13,037 nt of DNA from Bacteroidales bacterium (GTDB lineage: Bacteria > Bacteroidota > Bacteroidia > Bacteroidales > JAADGE01): assembly GCA_024762915.1 (NCBI GenBank), contig JANTGL010000042.1, positions 1 through 13,037 on the forward strand, written 5' to 3'. Both the position numbers and the translations under genes were made by a program. The first letter of the stretch is position 1; every line of letters begins with the position of its first letter. Shown piece by piece: positions 1 to 5,711 of this stretch. The notes under the pieces were generated by a model. It worked only from the letters and a program-made list of their open reading frames with translations. It did not search any database and was not told the DNA's origin.

Positions 1-548
1 AAATTTTTGGAAGGAATAAAAATATCATAGGGCATATTTCGTTCGGTAACAATTAAAAATGCAATATTATCATTTGTAATACTGACAATTCCGACAAATT
101 TAGATTTGTTCCGTTTTACGATTTTTGTAATTTCTCCTTCGGGACTTCTTTTTTTACGTCTGGCCCATATACGAACTTCAACGGTATCTCCGTTCAGAGC
201 ACGATTCATATATTTTCTCGGAATGTATATATCTTCTTCTGTATCATCGGAAATAACAAATGCGGAACCCGAAGCAATGAGCATCACTGTTCCTGTAATA
301 ACGGATTTTGTCGGTACAAATTTATATTTTCCGCGTTGTTCTTCTTCTAATTTTCCTTCATCACAGAGAGTGATTAATACTTCGTTTAAGAGCTGTTTGG
401 TTCTTAAGTCCGTAATTGTCAGTTTTTTAGAAATTTGTTTGTAGTTAAAATATTGTGTCGGGCGTTTTCGGAAAAACTCAAAAACAAGTTTTTGTAATGT
501 TTTACGGTTATAAGCCGGCAGGTGTTTTTTATTGTTTTTATGTGCCAT
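1..548 (-). CDS. rnr: Ribonuclease R, N-terminal part (gene continues past left edge)
   Basis: About 182 N-terminal residues are present, starting MAHKNNKKHLPAYNRKTLQ; the catalytic RNB domain and the S1 domain lie outside the window. Residues about 15-70 form a basic winged-helix-like segment, and residues about 75-130 match the first cold-shock/OB domain of RNase R, with the order G-x-A-F-V-I, D-I-Y-I-P, M-N-x-A-L-x-G-D and V-x-V-R-V. The segment after that (EGEITKIVKR, then FVGIV) is also typical of the family. RNase R is a processive 3'-5' exoribonuclease that degrades structured RNA in the cytoplasm. The ATG lies one base after the stop of the upstream lipoprotein gene, so the two are very probably co-transcribed and translationally coupled. 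No frameshift or stop is seen in the visible part. The family call is strong; VacB-like relatives cannot be separated without the C-terminus. Confidence 0.88.
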   Translation of the reverse strand, partial: MAHKNNKKHLPAYNRKTLQKLVFEFFRKRPTQYFNYKQISKKLTITDLRTKQLLNEVLITLCDEGKLEEEQRGKYKFVPTKSVITGTVMLIASGSAFVISDDTEEDIYIPRKYMNRALNGDTVEVRIWARRKKRSPEGEITKIVKRNKSKFVGIVSITNDNIAFLIVTERNMPYDIFIPSKN

Positions 549-549
549 G

Positions 550-3366
550 TTAATTGTATTTTTGTGCTTTAATTTTTATATCAACACTGTTGTCCCAATT
601 GGGTTTAACAATAATATCGTCGGGATAATAAAAAATACGTTCGGGTTGTCTGTTCTTTAAATAATTCCCGGTATCCCAAGTTTTGTTTTCGTTTTCATCA
701 TATATCAATTCAATATGATAGTTCCCCGAAAGAATGTTTTCATATGTTAAAATTGTATCTTTTTTTAAAAATTCTGTTTTAAGAAGCGTATTATCTTTAT
801 CGTATAAATTTAAAAGAAGTTGTCCTTTGGGTAAAACGGAATATGATACGGAATCAACAGATATTGTGTCATTAAGAGTATAAAAATCCGTATCGCTGAT
901 CTTTTTTATGTTTGAAATGTTTAAAATAATGCGACCGTAATCATCCTTAGAACGGACTTTAAATTTAAATTCTTTAACCGGTGAAAAATCACCGTAATAA
1001 TCTTCTAATGCAAAAGAGTCAAGTTTTAAAACATAGGAAACTCCCCCTTTCCATTTATGTTTAATGTGTATTTTTCGTTTATTAACAGAATCCGGAAATG
1101 TTGTATAATCAGTTAATATTTCAATGCTTACTTTTTCCTTTTTTTCTGCATTACTTTCTTGATTGGGTTCTTTTTTTCCGGCAGTTGTTTTTTCCTTATA
1201 ATGTCTTTGATGTTTTCGCCGCTTCTTTTTATATATTAAAGAAAGAGTGTCAACGTGCTCAATGTTTTTTTGTTTGATTCTTTCTTTATAAGAAACAATA
1301 ACAGAAACGGTGTCATTACTATAAAAACGTTGATTCAAGATTTCACAATTAACGGTATCTTTTGTTTTATTATATTTAAATTTAAAAGCAGGTGTTTTTA
1401 TTAATGAATCCGTAGTTAACATATTAATATCGTCATCCAAGGGTTTGTTAAAAATAAGAGAAATTTGATTTTTTTCAGGTCTCAATGCTTTATTAATTTT
1501 TTGGTGTTTATGTTTAAAAACGACATTTTTGAGATATTCAAAATATATTTTCTCGCCTTGCGTATTATCAAAATCCGGCGTTCGTATTTTTAACATTAAA
1601 GTATCTTCTTCAATACAATCTTTATCCGTTATTTTTAAAATTAGTTGATTTTGATTTTCGGAGTTCACTTGAGTATACCAATTTTCAGTATTATTATCTG
1701 CAAATCCAACAGATGTTTCGGGTGAAATTTGTTTTTTAAAATTAAAAATTAATGTATCAGGTGACGGTCTGGCTGCAGAAATCAGGTTTTGTTTTAAAAG
1801 CGGAAGAGTTAAGGTATCAGAAAAATGTTGAATTTGTCCTTTGAAATAGGCATTATCATAGTGTAAAATAAACTTCAAGCTGTCTTTTTGAGAAATTTCA
1901 TTTTGTGTGATTTCACAGGTGAGCAATGTGTCATTTTGTGATTTTGTTTTTGAGTACCACTCGGGAACCGTATCAAAATTTAATGCTTCGAGATAAAATG
2001 TACGGACAAAAGGACGACGCAGACCAAAGATTAATGTATTTGGTGCCGGACGAAAATGTTTAATAAGAGCCTGTTTTTTTGTATCCGTAACTAGAGTGTC
2101 AAAAAGTTCAAAAAGTTTAATATGATTTGTATCTGTTGATAATAAGGGTGTTTCGGTTTCTATTTCAAAATCTTTAAGGGAATCTATTTCTTCTTTACTG
2201 TCAAAAAAAAGCACCTGTTTTTTTAAAGTGTCTGCATCAAAATTGTATGAAAGAACAGCCGTATCTTGTTCTAAAACCGAATTTCCCAAAGAATCTTTAT
2301 TGAAATAGGACAGTTTAAATCGTACGGTATCTTTTTGAAACAGGTTTTTGTCTTTTAACCAGACAGTTACAGCTCTCCCCGAATCTTGTCTTTCAGTATA
2401 TGAATTTGATGAGTTTAGGTTAAATCCTAGGCCGGTTACTTTTAAATTTTCCGTGTTTTTATTGTATTGAAAAAAGCACTGACCTTTAGAATTTCGCTCT
2501 GTATTAACAAGGTATTGGGATTGGTAATCTTCAGTAAATGAAAACAATAAAATGTTTTTTGGTGAATACTTGTAATTGTGAGTAATAATTACGGTATCAT
2601 TTCTTAATGTATCACCGATGGTATCATTTTCTGTTATATGCAGAATCGTTCCGGCTTTTATGGAGTCTGTTTTTGTTTCTTTAATTACTTTCGGAATAAT
2701 AAACGAATCAATAAACGCAATTTTTTCGGACGGAAGATTAAAATTCAAATTTGCATCATTATCTTTTAATGCAAAAATTCGATATTTATCAGGTTTAATA
2801 AAGTTAATATTAAATTTACCCGAAGTATCTGTTTTTGCAATATAATAGGGTTTTTCCGTTATCGGGCTTGAATCTTTGTAATTGTTATAAAGCATTACAA
2901 GCATATCAGCTTGACCTTTGTGGGTTTTTGCATCAATTATTCGCCCTGAGACCTCCATCGTATCTAATTTGTCACCGGTAGAAAAAACGAAACGAAAGTC
3001 ACTCATTTTATTTCCTGCATGATAATCTTTTATCGCGTCTCCGAATAAAAACGTATAGGTTGTAGTATCTTTTAAAATTTCGTGTAATTTTACAATCAGA
3101 GATTTTCTTTTTATATTAAAATCCGGTTTTTCAATCAGCGGAGGAGATGATAAAAATACAGATTTAAGATTATCCAACACAAAAAATTCATCAAATGTTA
3201 TTGTGATTTTATCTTCCGAAAAAGTTAACCCGCGTTCAGCAGGGTTGCTTTTAACAAATTTCGGAGGATCCGTATCTTTTTCACCGCCTGTTAATGTTCC
3301 TATTTGAGCACAAGCAGAGAAAAGAACGATAATTAAAAGTGTAATGTAATAGGTTAAATTTTTCAT
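550..3366 (-). CDS. Ig-like (Big_5-type) domain lipoprotein, 938 aa
   Basis: An exported lipoprotein of a family common in Bacteroidota, function not established. Residues 1-18 are a signal peptide with a lipobox-like FSAC; Cys19 would be lipidated, and the mature start CAQIGTLTGGEKDTDPP is a family hallmark. Residues about 33-135 match an Ig-like Big_5 domain (DPPKFVKSNPAE, then ITFDEFF). Residues about 137-225 look like a carboxypeptidase-regulatory/CNA-B-like beta-sandwich (SGRIIDAKTHKG, DTSGKFNINFIKPDKYRIFA). Three repeats of about 95 residues begin near 439, 533 and 629 with RPxPxTLIF or a variant. A Lys/Arg-rich linker at 713-745 precedes a C-terminal beta domain ending in a conserved YDENENKTWDTGNY-type block. 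There is no type IX sorting tail. It is most likely outer-membrane or periplasmic. The gene is followed directly by rnr. Start chosen because the signal peptide begins there. Confidence 0.85.
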   Translation of the reverse strand: MKNLTYYITLLIIVLFSACAQIGTLTGGEKDTDPPKFVKSNPAERGLTFSEDKITITFDEFFVLDNLKSVFLSSPPLIEKPDFNIKRKSLIVKLHEILKDTTTYTFLFGDAIKDYHAGNKMSDFRFVFSTGDKLDTMEVSGRIIDAKTHKGQADMLVMLYNNYKDSSPITEKPYYIAKTDTSGKFNINFIKPDKYRIFALKDNDANLNFNLPSEKIAFIDSFIIPKVIKETKTDSIKAGTILHITENDTIGDTLRNDTVIITHNYKYSPKNILLFSFTEDYQSQYLVNTERNSKGQCFFQYNKNTENLKVTGLGFNLNSSNSYTERQDSGRAVTVWLKDKNLFQKDTVRFKLSYFNKDSLGNSVLEQDTAVLSYNFDADTLKKQVLFFDSKEEIDSLKDFEIETETPLLSTDTNHIKLFELFDTLVTDTKKQALIKHFRPAPNTLIFGLRRPFVRTFYLEALNFDTVPEWYSKTKSQNDTLLTCEITQNEISQKDSLKFILHYDNAYFKGQIQHFSDTLTLPLLKQNLISAARPSPDTLIFNFKKQISPETSVGFADNNTENWYTQVNSENQNQLILKITDKDCIEEDTLMLKIRTPDFDNTQGEKIYFEYLKNVVFKHKHQKINKALRPEKNQISLIFNKPLDDDINMLTTDSLIKTPAFKFKYNKTKDTVNCEILNQRFYSNDTVSVIVSYKERIKQKNIEHVDTLSLIYKKKRRKHQRHYKEKTTAGKKEPNQESNAEKKEKVSIEILTDYTTFPDSVNKRKIHIKHKWKGGVSYVLKLDSFALEDYYGDFSPVKEFKFKVRSKDDYGRIILNISNIKKISDTDFYTLNDTISVDSVSYSVLPKGQLLLNLYDKDNTLLKTEFLKKDTILTYENILSGNYHIELIYDENENKTWDTGNYLKNRQPERIFYYPDDIIVKPNWDNSVDIKIKAQKYN

Positions 3367-3415
3367 GTCTAATCTACATAAACTTGCAGAATTAATTTTT
3401 ATTTTAAATTCTGAC

Positions 3416-3423
3416 CAAAATTA
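3416..3423 (-). promoter_or_regulatory. Candidate -7 box for the lipoprotein-rnr operon
   Basis: On the minus strand these bases read TAATTTTG, an exact fit to the Bacteroidota -7 consensus TAnnTTTG. Transcription would start about 43 bases before the lipoprotein ATG. No convincing TTG at -33 is seen, so this is a candidate only. Confidence 0.4.
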
Positions 3424-3450
3424 ACAAAATTTGCGGGCTTAAAAGAAATA

Positions 3451-3678
3451 ATGATCAGAATTATACATCAAAGAGCAAAATGCATCGGTTGTAATTATTG
3501 TGTTGAAGCGGCACCGTCGCGATGGATTATGGACGATAATGACGGGAAATGTAATTTAATAGGAGCAAAAGAAAAACGCGGTATTTTTATTGCGATTACA
3601 ACGGATGATGAATATGATGAAAATCTAGAAGCCGCTGAAATTTGCCCGGTTAATATTATTAAAGTTGAAAAGGTTTGA
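3451..3678 (+). CDS. Single-cluster 4Fe-4S ferredoxin
   Basis: A 75-residue cytoplasmic electron carrier. Cys11, Cys14 and Cys17 (CIGCNYC) with Cys65-Pro66 form the ligand pattern of a one-cluster [4Fe-4S] ferredoxin of the Desulfovibrio/Thermotoga kind, with a loop (residues 22-60) in place of a second cluster. Cys34 is extra and is not in a ligand position of that pattern. The sequence CVEAAPSRWIMDDNDGK followed by LIGAKEKRG is typical of Bacteroidota homologues. The length is normal and the ORF ends with TGA. It is divergent from the lipoprotein gene and stands alone; the tRNA promoter begins 8 bases after its stop. The redox partner cannot be told from context. Confidence 0.88.
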   Translation: MIRIIHQRAKCIGCNYCVEAAPSRWIMDDNDGKCNLIGAKEKRGIFIAITTDDEYDENLEAAEICPVNIIKVEKV

Positions 3679-3685
3679 CGCTTTT

Positions 3686-3714
3686 TTGAGAGAACGGGAA
3701 ATTTTCTATTTTTG
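3686..3714 (+). promoter_or_regulatory. Bacteroidota promoter of the tRNA-Arg unit
   Basis: TTG at 3686-3688, 18 bases, then TATTTTTG at 3707-3714, matching the -33 TTG / -7 TAnnTTTG consensus. Predicted start is near 3721, a few bases before the first tRNA copy at 3726. No equivalent box precedes the intact tRNA at 4050, so this promoter probably serves the whole unit through to the terminator at 4132-4176. Confidence 0.7.
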
Positions 3715-3725
3715 CAAAATATTAA

Positions 3726-3795
3726 GCCTTCGTAGTTCAACGGATACCTGCCTGCCGGCAGGCAGGGAACAATAGTTTTCTAAACTGTAGATACA
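3726..3795 (+). pseudogene. Broken 5' copy of tRNA-Arg, interrupted by a palindrome
   Basis: The sequence runs GCCTTCG (acceptor), TA, GTTC, AACGGATA, then a 20-bp insert, then GAAC, A, ATAGT-TTTCTAA-ACTGT and AGATACA, after which similarity to tRNA stops. The T arm and 3' acceptor strand are missing, so it cannot fold into a tRNA. The anticodon is TCT at 3779-3781, against CCT in the intact copy. It lies directly downstream of the promoter, as the original tRNA gene would have done, and reads as the remnant left upstream after a mobile element entered the gene. Confidence 0.85.
3747..3766. repeat. 20-bp perfect GC-rich palindrome inserted in the tRNA remnant
   Basis: CCTGCCTGCCGGCAGGCAGG is its own reverse complement, with inner CTGCC/GGCAG arms. 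It sits exactly between the D-loop end (GGATA) and the 3' D-stem strand (GAAC). The downstream copy joins these two directly, so the insertion is clean, with no target duplication. It is far richer in GC than its surroundings. I recall similar GC-rich palindromes dispersed in Bacteroidota genomes, sometimes inside genes where they read as LPAGRQ-like peptides; that is memory, not something shown here. Confidence 0.9.
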
Positions 3796-3816
3796 TAAGA
3801 GCTTAAATAAAACATT

Positions 3817-4059
3817 ATGTGGTGGGTATATGCTATACAAAGTGATAAAGCCGGCAGGATTTATGTCGGAATGAGCAAAGATGTTGACAGAAGAATATCA
3901 GAACATAACTCAAGAAGAGTTAAGTCAACAAAATTTTATGCCCCTTGAATAATTATTTATAAAGAATATGTAGGAGATATAAAAGAAGCAAGAAAAAGAG
4001 AAAAAAAATTGAAATCCGGAGTCGGAAAAGAATTTTTAAAAAATATTAAGCCCTCGTAG
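3817..4059 (+). pseudogene. Small GIY-YIG endonuclease, interrupted by an in-frame TGA
   Basis: An 80-codon frame starts MWWVYAIQSDKAGRIYVGMS and continues DVDRRISEHN. Val4-Tyr5 and Tyr16-Val17-Gly18 stand for the GIY and YIG elements; Arg25/Arg26 and the EHN block are typical, and the second half carries EARKREKKLKSGVGKEFL with Glu57/Glu62 near the usual metal-binding glutamate. This is the short stand-alone GIY-YIG family (UPF0213/YhbQ-like). Codon 44 is TGA (3946-3948), where relatives normally have Trp or Phe after a Pro (P-W/F-x-L-I-Y), so one TGG-to-TGA change would explain it. Reading then resumes in the same frame to TAG at 4057-4059, inside the tRNA acceptor/D junction, so the last three codons are tRNA sequence. 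The product is either truncated and inactive or made only by readthrough. Confidence 0.8.
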
Positions 4060-4099
4060 TTCAACGGATAGAACAATAGTTTCCTAAACTGTAGATACA
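4040..4099 (+). repeat. Direct repeat, downstream copy
   Basis: Sixty bases matching 3716-3795 minus its palindrome. It begins with AAAATATTAA inside the end of the GIY-YIG frame and ends within the T arm of the intact tRNA. The near-identity of the two copies suggests a fairly recent duplication or ongoing conversion. Confidence 0.9.
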
Positions 4100-4121
4100 A
4101 GTTCGATTCTTGTCGGGGGTA
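4050..4121 (+). tRNA. tRNA-Arg(CCT)
   Basis: A full cloverleaf can be drawn: acceptor GCCCTCG with CGGGGGT (one G-T at the end pair and one T-G inside), D arm GTTC-AACGGATA-GAAC, anticodon arm ATAGT-TTCCTAA-ACTGT with one T-G pair, variable AGAT, T arm ACAAG-TTCGATT-CTTGT, discriminator A. The anticodon CCT at 4083-4085 reads AGG. CCA is not encoded. The GIY-YIG frame stops inside its first ten bases. No promoter directly precedes it, so it is probably transcribed from 3686-3714 through the mobile element and then processed. It is probably the working copy, since the upstream one is broken. Confidence 0.9.
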
Positions 4122-4131
4122 CATTTATAGA

Positions 4132-4176
4132 GGCTTAGTGTGCTTATATTTAGCGCGTTAAGTCTTTTTTGTTTTT
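4132..4176 (+). terminator. Intrinsic terminator of the tRNA unit
   Basis: GGCTTAGTGTGC at 4132-4143 pairs with GCGCGTTAAGTC at 4153-4164 (12 pairs, four of them G-T) around a nine-base loop, followed by TTTTTTGTTTTT. It lies 10 bases after the tRNA end and closes the unit begun by the promoter at 3686. Confidence 0.7.
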
Positions 4177-4196
4177 GTGAGGTGGCAAATAGATTG

Positions 4197-4260
4197 AAAA
4201 TACTCAGTTTTTGGTGTTCTTTTTTATAAGGTTTACAAAATATTTAAAAATACTCTGTTT
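4197..4260. repeat. Short direct repeat pair, 50-base period
   Basis: AAAATACTCAGTTT at 4197-4210 recurs as AAAATACTCTGTTT at 4247-4260, 13 of 14 bases alike, start-to-start distance 50. It lies in the space between the tRNA terminator and the end of the minus-strand gene at 4267. Role unknown; in AT-rich DNA such a pair may be chance. Confidence 0.5.
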
Positions 4261-4266
4261 AAGTTA

Positions 4267-4668
4267 TTATTTATTTTTATCATACCTACTTGTGGTAGTA
4301 ATATCATACCGAGTTTTTGAATATTCATTATAATCAAACTCTTTATTTAAAAACTTGAAAGAATTTAGAGATATAATAAAACCTGATATTCCTAAAATAC
4401 TCCCTCCAAGTAATACAACATTGTGCATTCTATTTAAAGGGTCAACAAATAAAACACTTGCAATGCTAATGCCGGTACCAATAAGTGACACGGCTGTACC
4501 TAATCTATACCTTTGTTGATGTAAATCAATTTGATTAACAATATTAGTTTGTTTTTTTTCTAATTTCTTTATTTCAAATTCTAATGAATCAAGTTTCTGT
4601 TCGTAGTTTTGAGAATAAATATTTAAAGAAATAAATATAAATATTATAAGTGATATTGATTTTTTCAT
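4267..4668 (-). CDS. Small exported or membrane protein, unknown function
   Basis: A 133-residue protein I do not recognise. Residues 1-20 (MKKSISLIIFIFISLNIYSQ) look like a signal peptide ending in the YSQ cleavage site common in Bacteroidota. Residues about 22-52 are charged and probably coiled-coil (LDSLEFEIKKLEKKQTNIVN). Two hydrophobic, glycine-containing segments follow at about 56-75 and 82-104, likely a membrane hairpin, and then a Tyr/Lys-rich tail. It stands alone between the tRNA unit and the PspC operon. Start is supported by the signal peptide and a candidate TAnnTTTG box upstream. That it is a real gene is likely from its ordered architecture. Confidence 0.65.
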   Translation of the reverse strand: MKKSISLIIFIFISLNIYSQNYEQKLDSLEFEIKKLEKKQTNIVNQIDLHQQRYRLGTAVSLIGTGISIASVLFVDPLNRMHNVVLLGGSILGISGFIISLNSFKFLNKEFDYNEYSKTRYDITTTSRYDKNK

Positions 4669-4693
4669 TTTACTTCTTTTAAAAATTTATAAA

Positions 4694-4701
4694 CAAAGAT
4701 A
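4694..4701 (-). promoter_or_regulatory. Candidate -7 box for the small membrane protein gene
   Basis: Minus strand reads TATCTTTG, an exact TAnnTTTG match, 25 bases before the ATG at 4668. No clear -33 TTG is seen. Confidence 0.45.
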
Positions 4702-4756
4702 ATTTTTTTGATTTTAAATTCTTAAATCTATCCTTTATTTTGGTTGTAATTGTTCA

Positions 4757-5377
4757 TTATTTGTTTCTTTTTTTCTTTTTAAATATACGATCTTTTACAT
4801 TTTCAATTTCTTCTTTAATTGCTTTCTCAATATTAGAAACAGTTACAGGTTCGCCTTGCATTTCTAATTTTTGAGAAACCGTTACGGCTTTGGGGATGGC
4901 AATCCATAAAATAATGTAAATAATTGTTCCGAAACCTCCGATTATTACGGCAGCTGCAAATATTAAACGAAAAATTACCGGATCAACACCGAAATAATTC
5001 CCTAATCCGCTGCATACTCCGGCAATAACCTGATTATCTTCATCACGATAAAGGCGTTTTTGTTTTCGGGTTTTCTTTTTTGAAAATGTCGATTCTTCAT
5101 TTTTTTGAGGTTCTTCTTCCGGCTCAAAATCTTCGGGTTTACCCATTATAGTAATAATATCATCAACTTCTTTTTGTGTTACAACACCTTCGTTACCGAC
5201 TTTTTCATCAAATAATTCGGCAACACGCATTTCAATATCATTAAAAATTTCGTCACCGTCTTCTTCTGCTTTGTATTTCTGTGATATGCTGTCTAACCAT
5301 TTTTTTAATATTTGATAGGCATCTTCATCAATATTAAAAATATATCCGCTGATATGAATTCTGATTGTTTTTTTCAT
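4757..5377 (-). CDS. PspC-domain membrane protein (downstream paralogue)
   Basis: A 206-residue protein. Residues 1-85 form the acidic N-terminal domain found in Bacteroidota PspC proteins (HISGYIFNIDEDAYQIL, DIEMRVAELF, EVDDIITIMGKPEDF). A Lys/Arg-rich linker leads to the PspC domain at about 107-165: RLYRDEDNQVIAGVCSGLGNYFGVDP-type block, then two hydrophobic segments at about 134-148 and 150-162 with LWIAIP. A charged, probably helical tail (178-206) ends in a run of Lys. PspC proteins sit in the inner membrane and in enterobacteria take part in the phage-shock envelope stress response; no PspA or PspB is nearby here. Last gene of the operon, one base after padR. Confidence 0.85.
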   Translation of the reverse strand: MKKTIRIHISGYIFNIDEDAYQILKKWLDSISQKYKAEEDGDEIFNDIEMRVAELFDEKVGNEGVVTQKEVDDIITIMGKPEDFEPEEEPQKNEESTFSKKKTRKQKRLYRDEDNQVIAGVCSGLGNYFGVDPVIFRLIFAAAVIIGGFGTIIYIILWIAIPKAVTVSQKLEMQGEPVTVSNIEKAIKEEIENVKDRIFKKKKRNK

Positions 5378-5378
5378 T

Positions 5379-5711
5379 TTATCGGTTGTTTTTTCTGATT
5401 TTTTTGATTGATTGTGTTAAATTATTCCACGATTTATCCAATTCGTTAAGTGCTTCTTGTCCTTTATCCGTCAGACGATAATATTTACGCGGTGGTCCCT
5501 GGGTTGACTCTTCCCATCGGTAACTTAACAAACCGGTGTTTTTTTGGCGTGTTAACAAAGGGTATAAAGTGCCTTCAACAACAATTAATTCTGCTGTTTT
5601 TAATTCTTTTATAATTTCGGAAGCATAGGCATCTCCTTTTGATAATATTGACAATGTGCAATATTCCAGAATCCCTTTTCGCATTTGTGCTTTTACGTTT
5701 TCTGTATTCAT
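5379..5711 (-). CDS. PadR-family transcriptional regulator
   Basis: A 110-residue winged-helix repressor-type protein of the short PadR class. The diagnostic blocks are present: LEYCTLSILSKGDAYASEI (helices 1-2), VEGTLYPLLTRQKNTGLLSYRW (recognition helix and wing, residues 45-66), and GPPRKYYRLTDKGQEAL (72-88). Its ATG overlaps the stop of the upstream PspC gene as ATGA (5708-5711), and the next PspC gene begins after a one-base gap, so the three form one coupled operon. PadR proteins usually repress their own operon in response to a ligand or stress, so it probably controls the two PspC genes; that is inferred from position only. Confidence 0.9.
   Translation of the reverse strand: MNTENVKAQMRKGILEYCTLSILSKGDAYASEIIKELKTAELIVVEGTLYPLLTRQKNTGLLSYRWEESTQGPPRKYYRLTDKGQEALNELDKSWNNLTQSIKKIRKNNR

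Larger units (their letters stand above)
3716..3795 (+). repeat. Direct repeat, upstream copy (tRNA 5' part plus leader)
   Basis: Matches 4040-4099. When the 20-bp palindrome at 3747-3766 is removed, 60 bases align with two differences, both C in the downstream copy and T here (3729 and 3779). The match begins with AAAATATTAA before the tRNA and ends at GATACA just inside the T arm. Confidence 0.9.
3796..4099 (+). mobile_element. Putative 304-bp tRNA-targeting GIY-YIG element
   Basis: The boundaries are inferred from the direct repeats. The upstream tRNA copy breaks off after GATACA at 3795, and the same point in the intact copy is 4099. Between them lie one endonuclease-like ORF and a 60-bp segment that restores the tRNA's 5' part. 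This fits an element that enters a tRNA at the start of the T arm and brings its own 5' end to rebuild the gene, leaving the native 3' part (4100-4121) and terminator in place. No integrase, IS ends or target-site duplication other than the tRNA repeat is visible. A simple tandem duplication that captured an ORF is the alternative. Confidence 0.5.

Noticed and set aside
106..444. 112-codon plus-strand frame
   Set aside because: It lies antisense to rnr, whose minus-strand frame shows clear RNase R cold-shock domain motifs; the plus-strand product has no recognisable features.
3495..3740. 81-codon minus-strand frame across the ferredoxin
   Set aside because: Antisense to a ferredoxin with all four cluster cysteines, and it runs into the tRNA promoter.
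3846..3857. Second copy of the GC palindrome in the GIY-YIG gene (AAGCCGGCAGG), also near 509-521
   Set aside because: Only the short core CCGGCAGG is shared, with no second arm, and both are in coding frames; not a copy of the 20-bp palindrome.
3817..4059. TGA read as Trp (alternative genetic code)
   Set aside because: TGA ends the ferredoxin and the first PspC gene, where it overlaps the padR start as ATGA, and all other Trp codons in the window are TGG. A local nonsense change is simpler.
4122..4266. Further RNA gene after the tRNA
   Set aside because: Apart from the terminator hairpin and a short 50-base-period repeat, no cloverleaf or conserved structure can be drawn.
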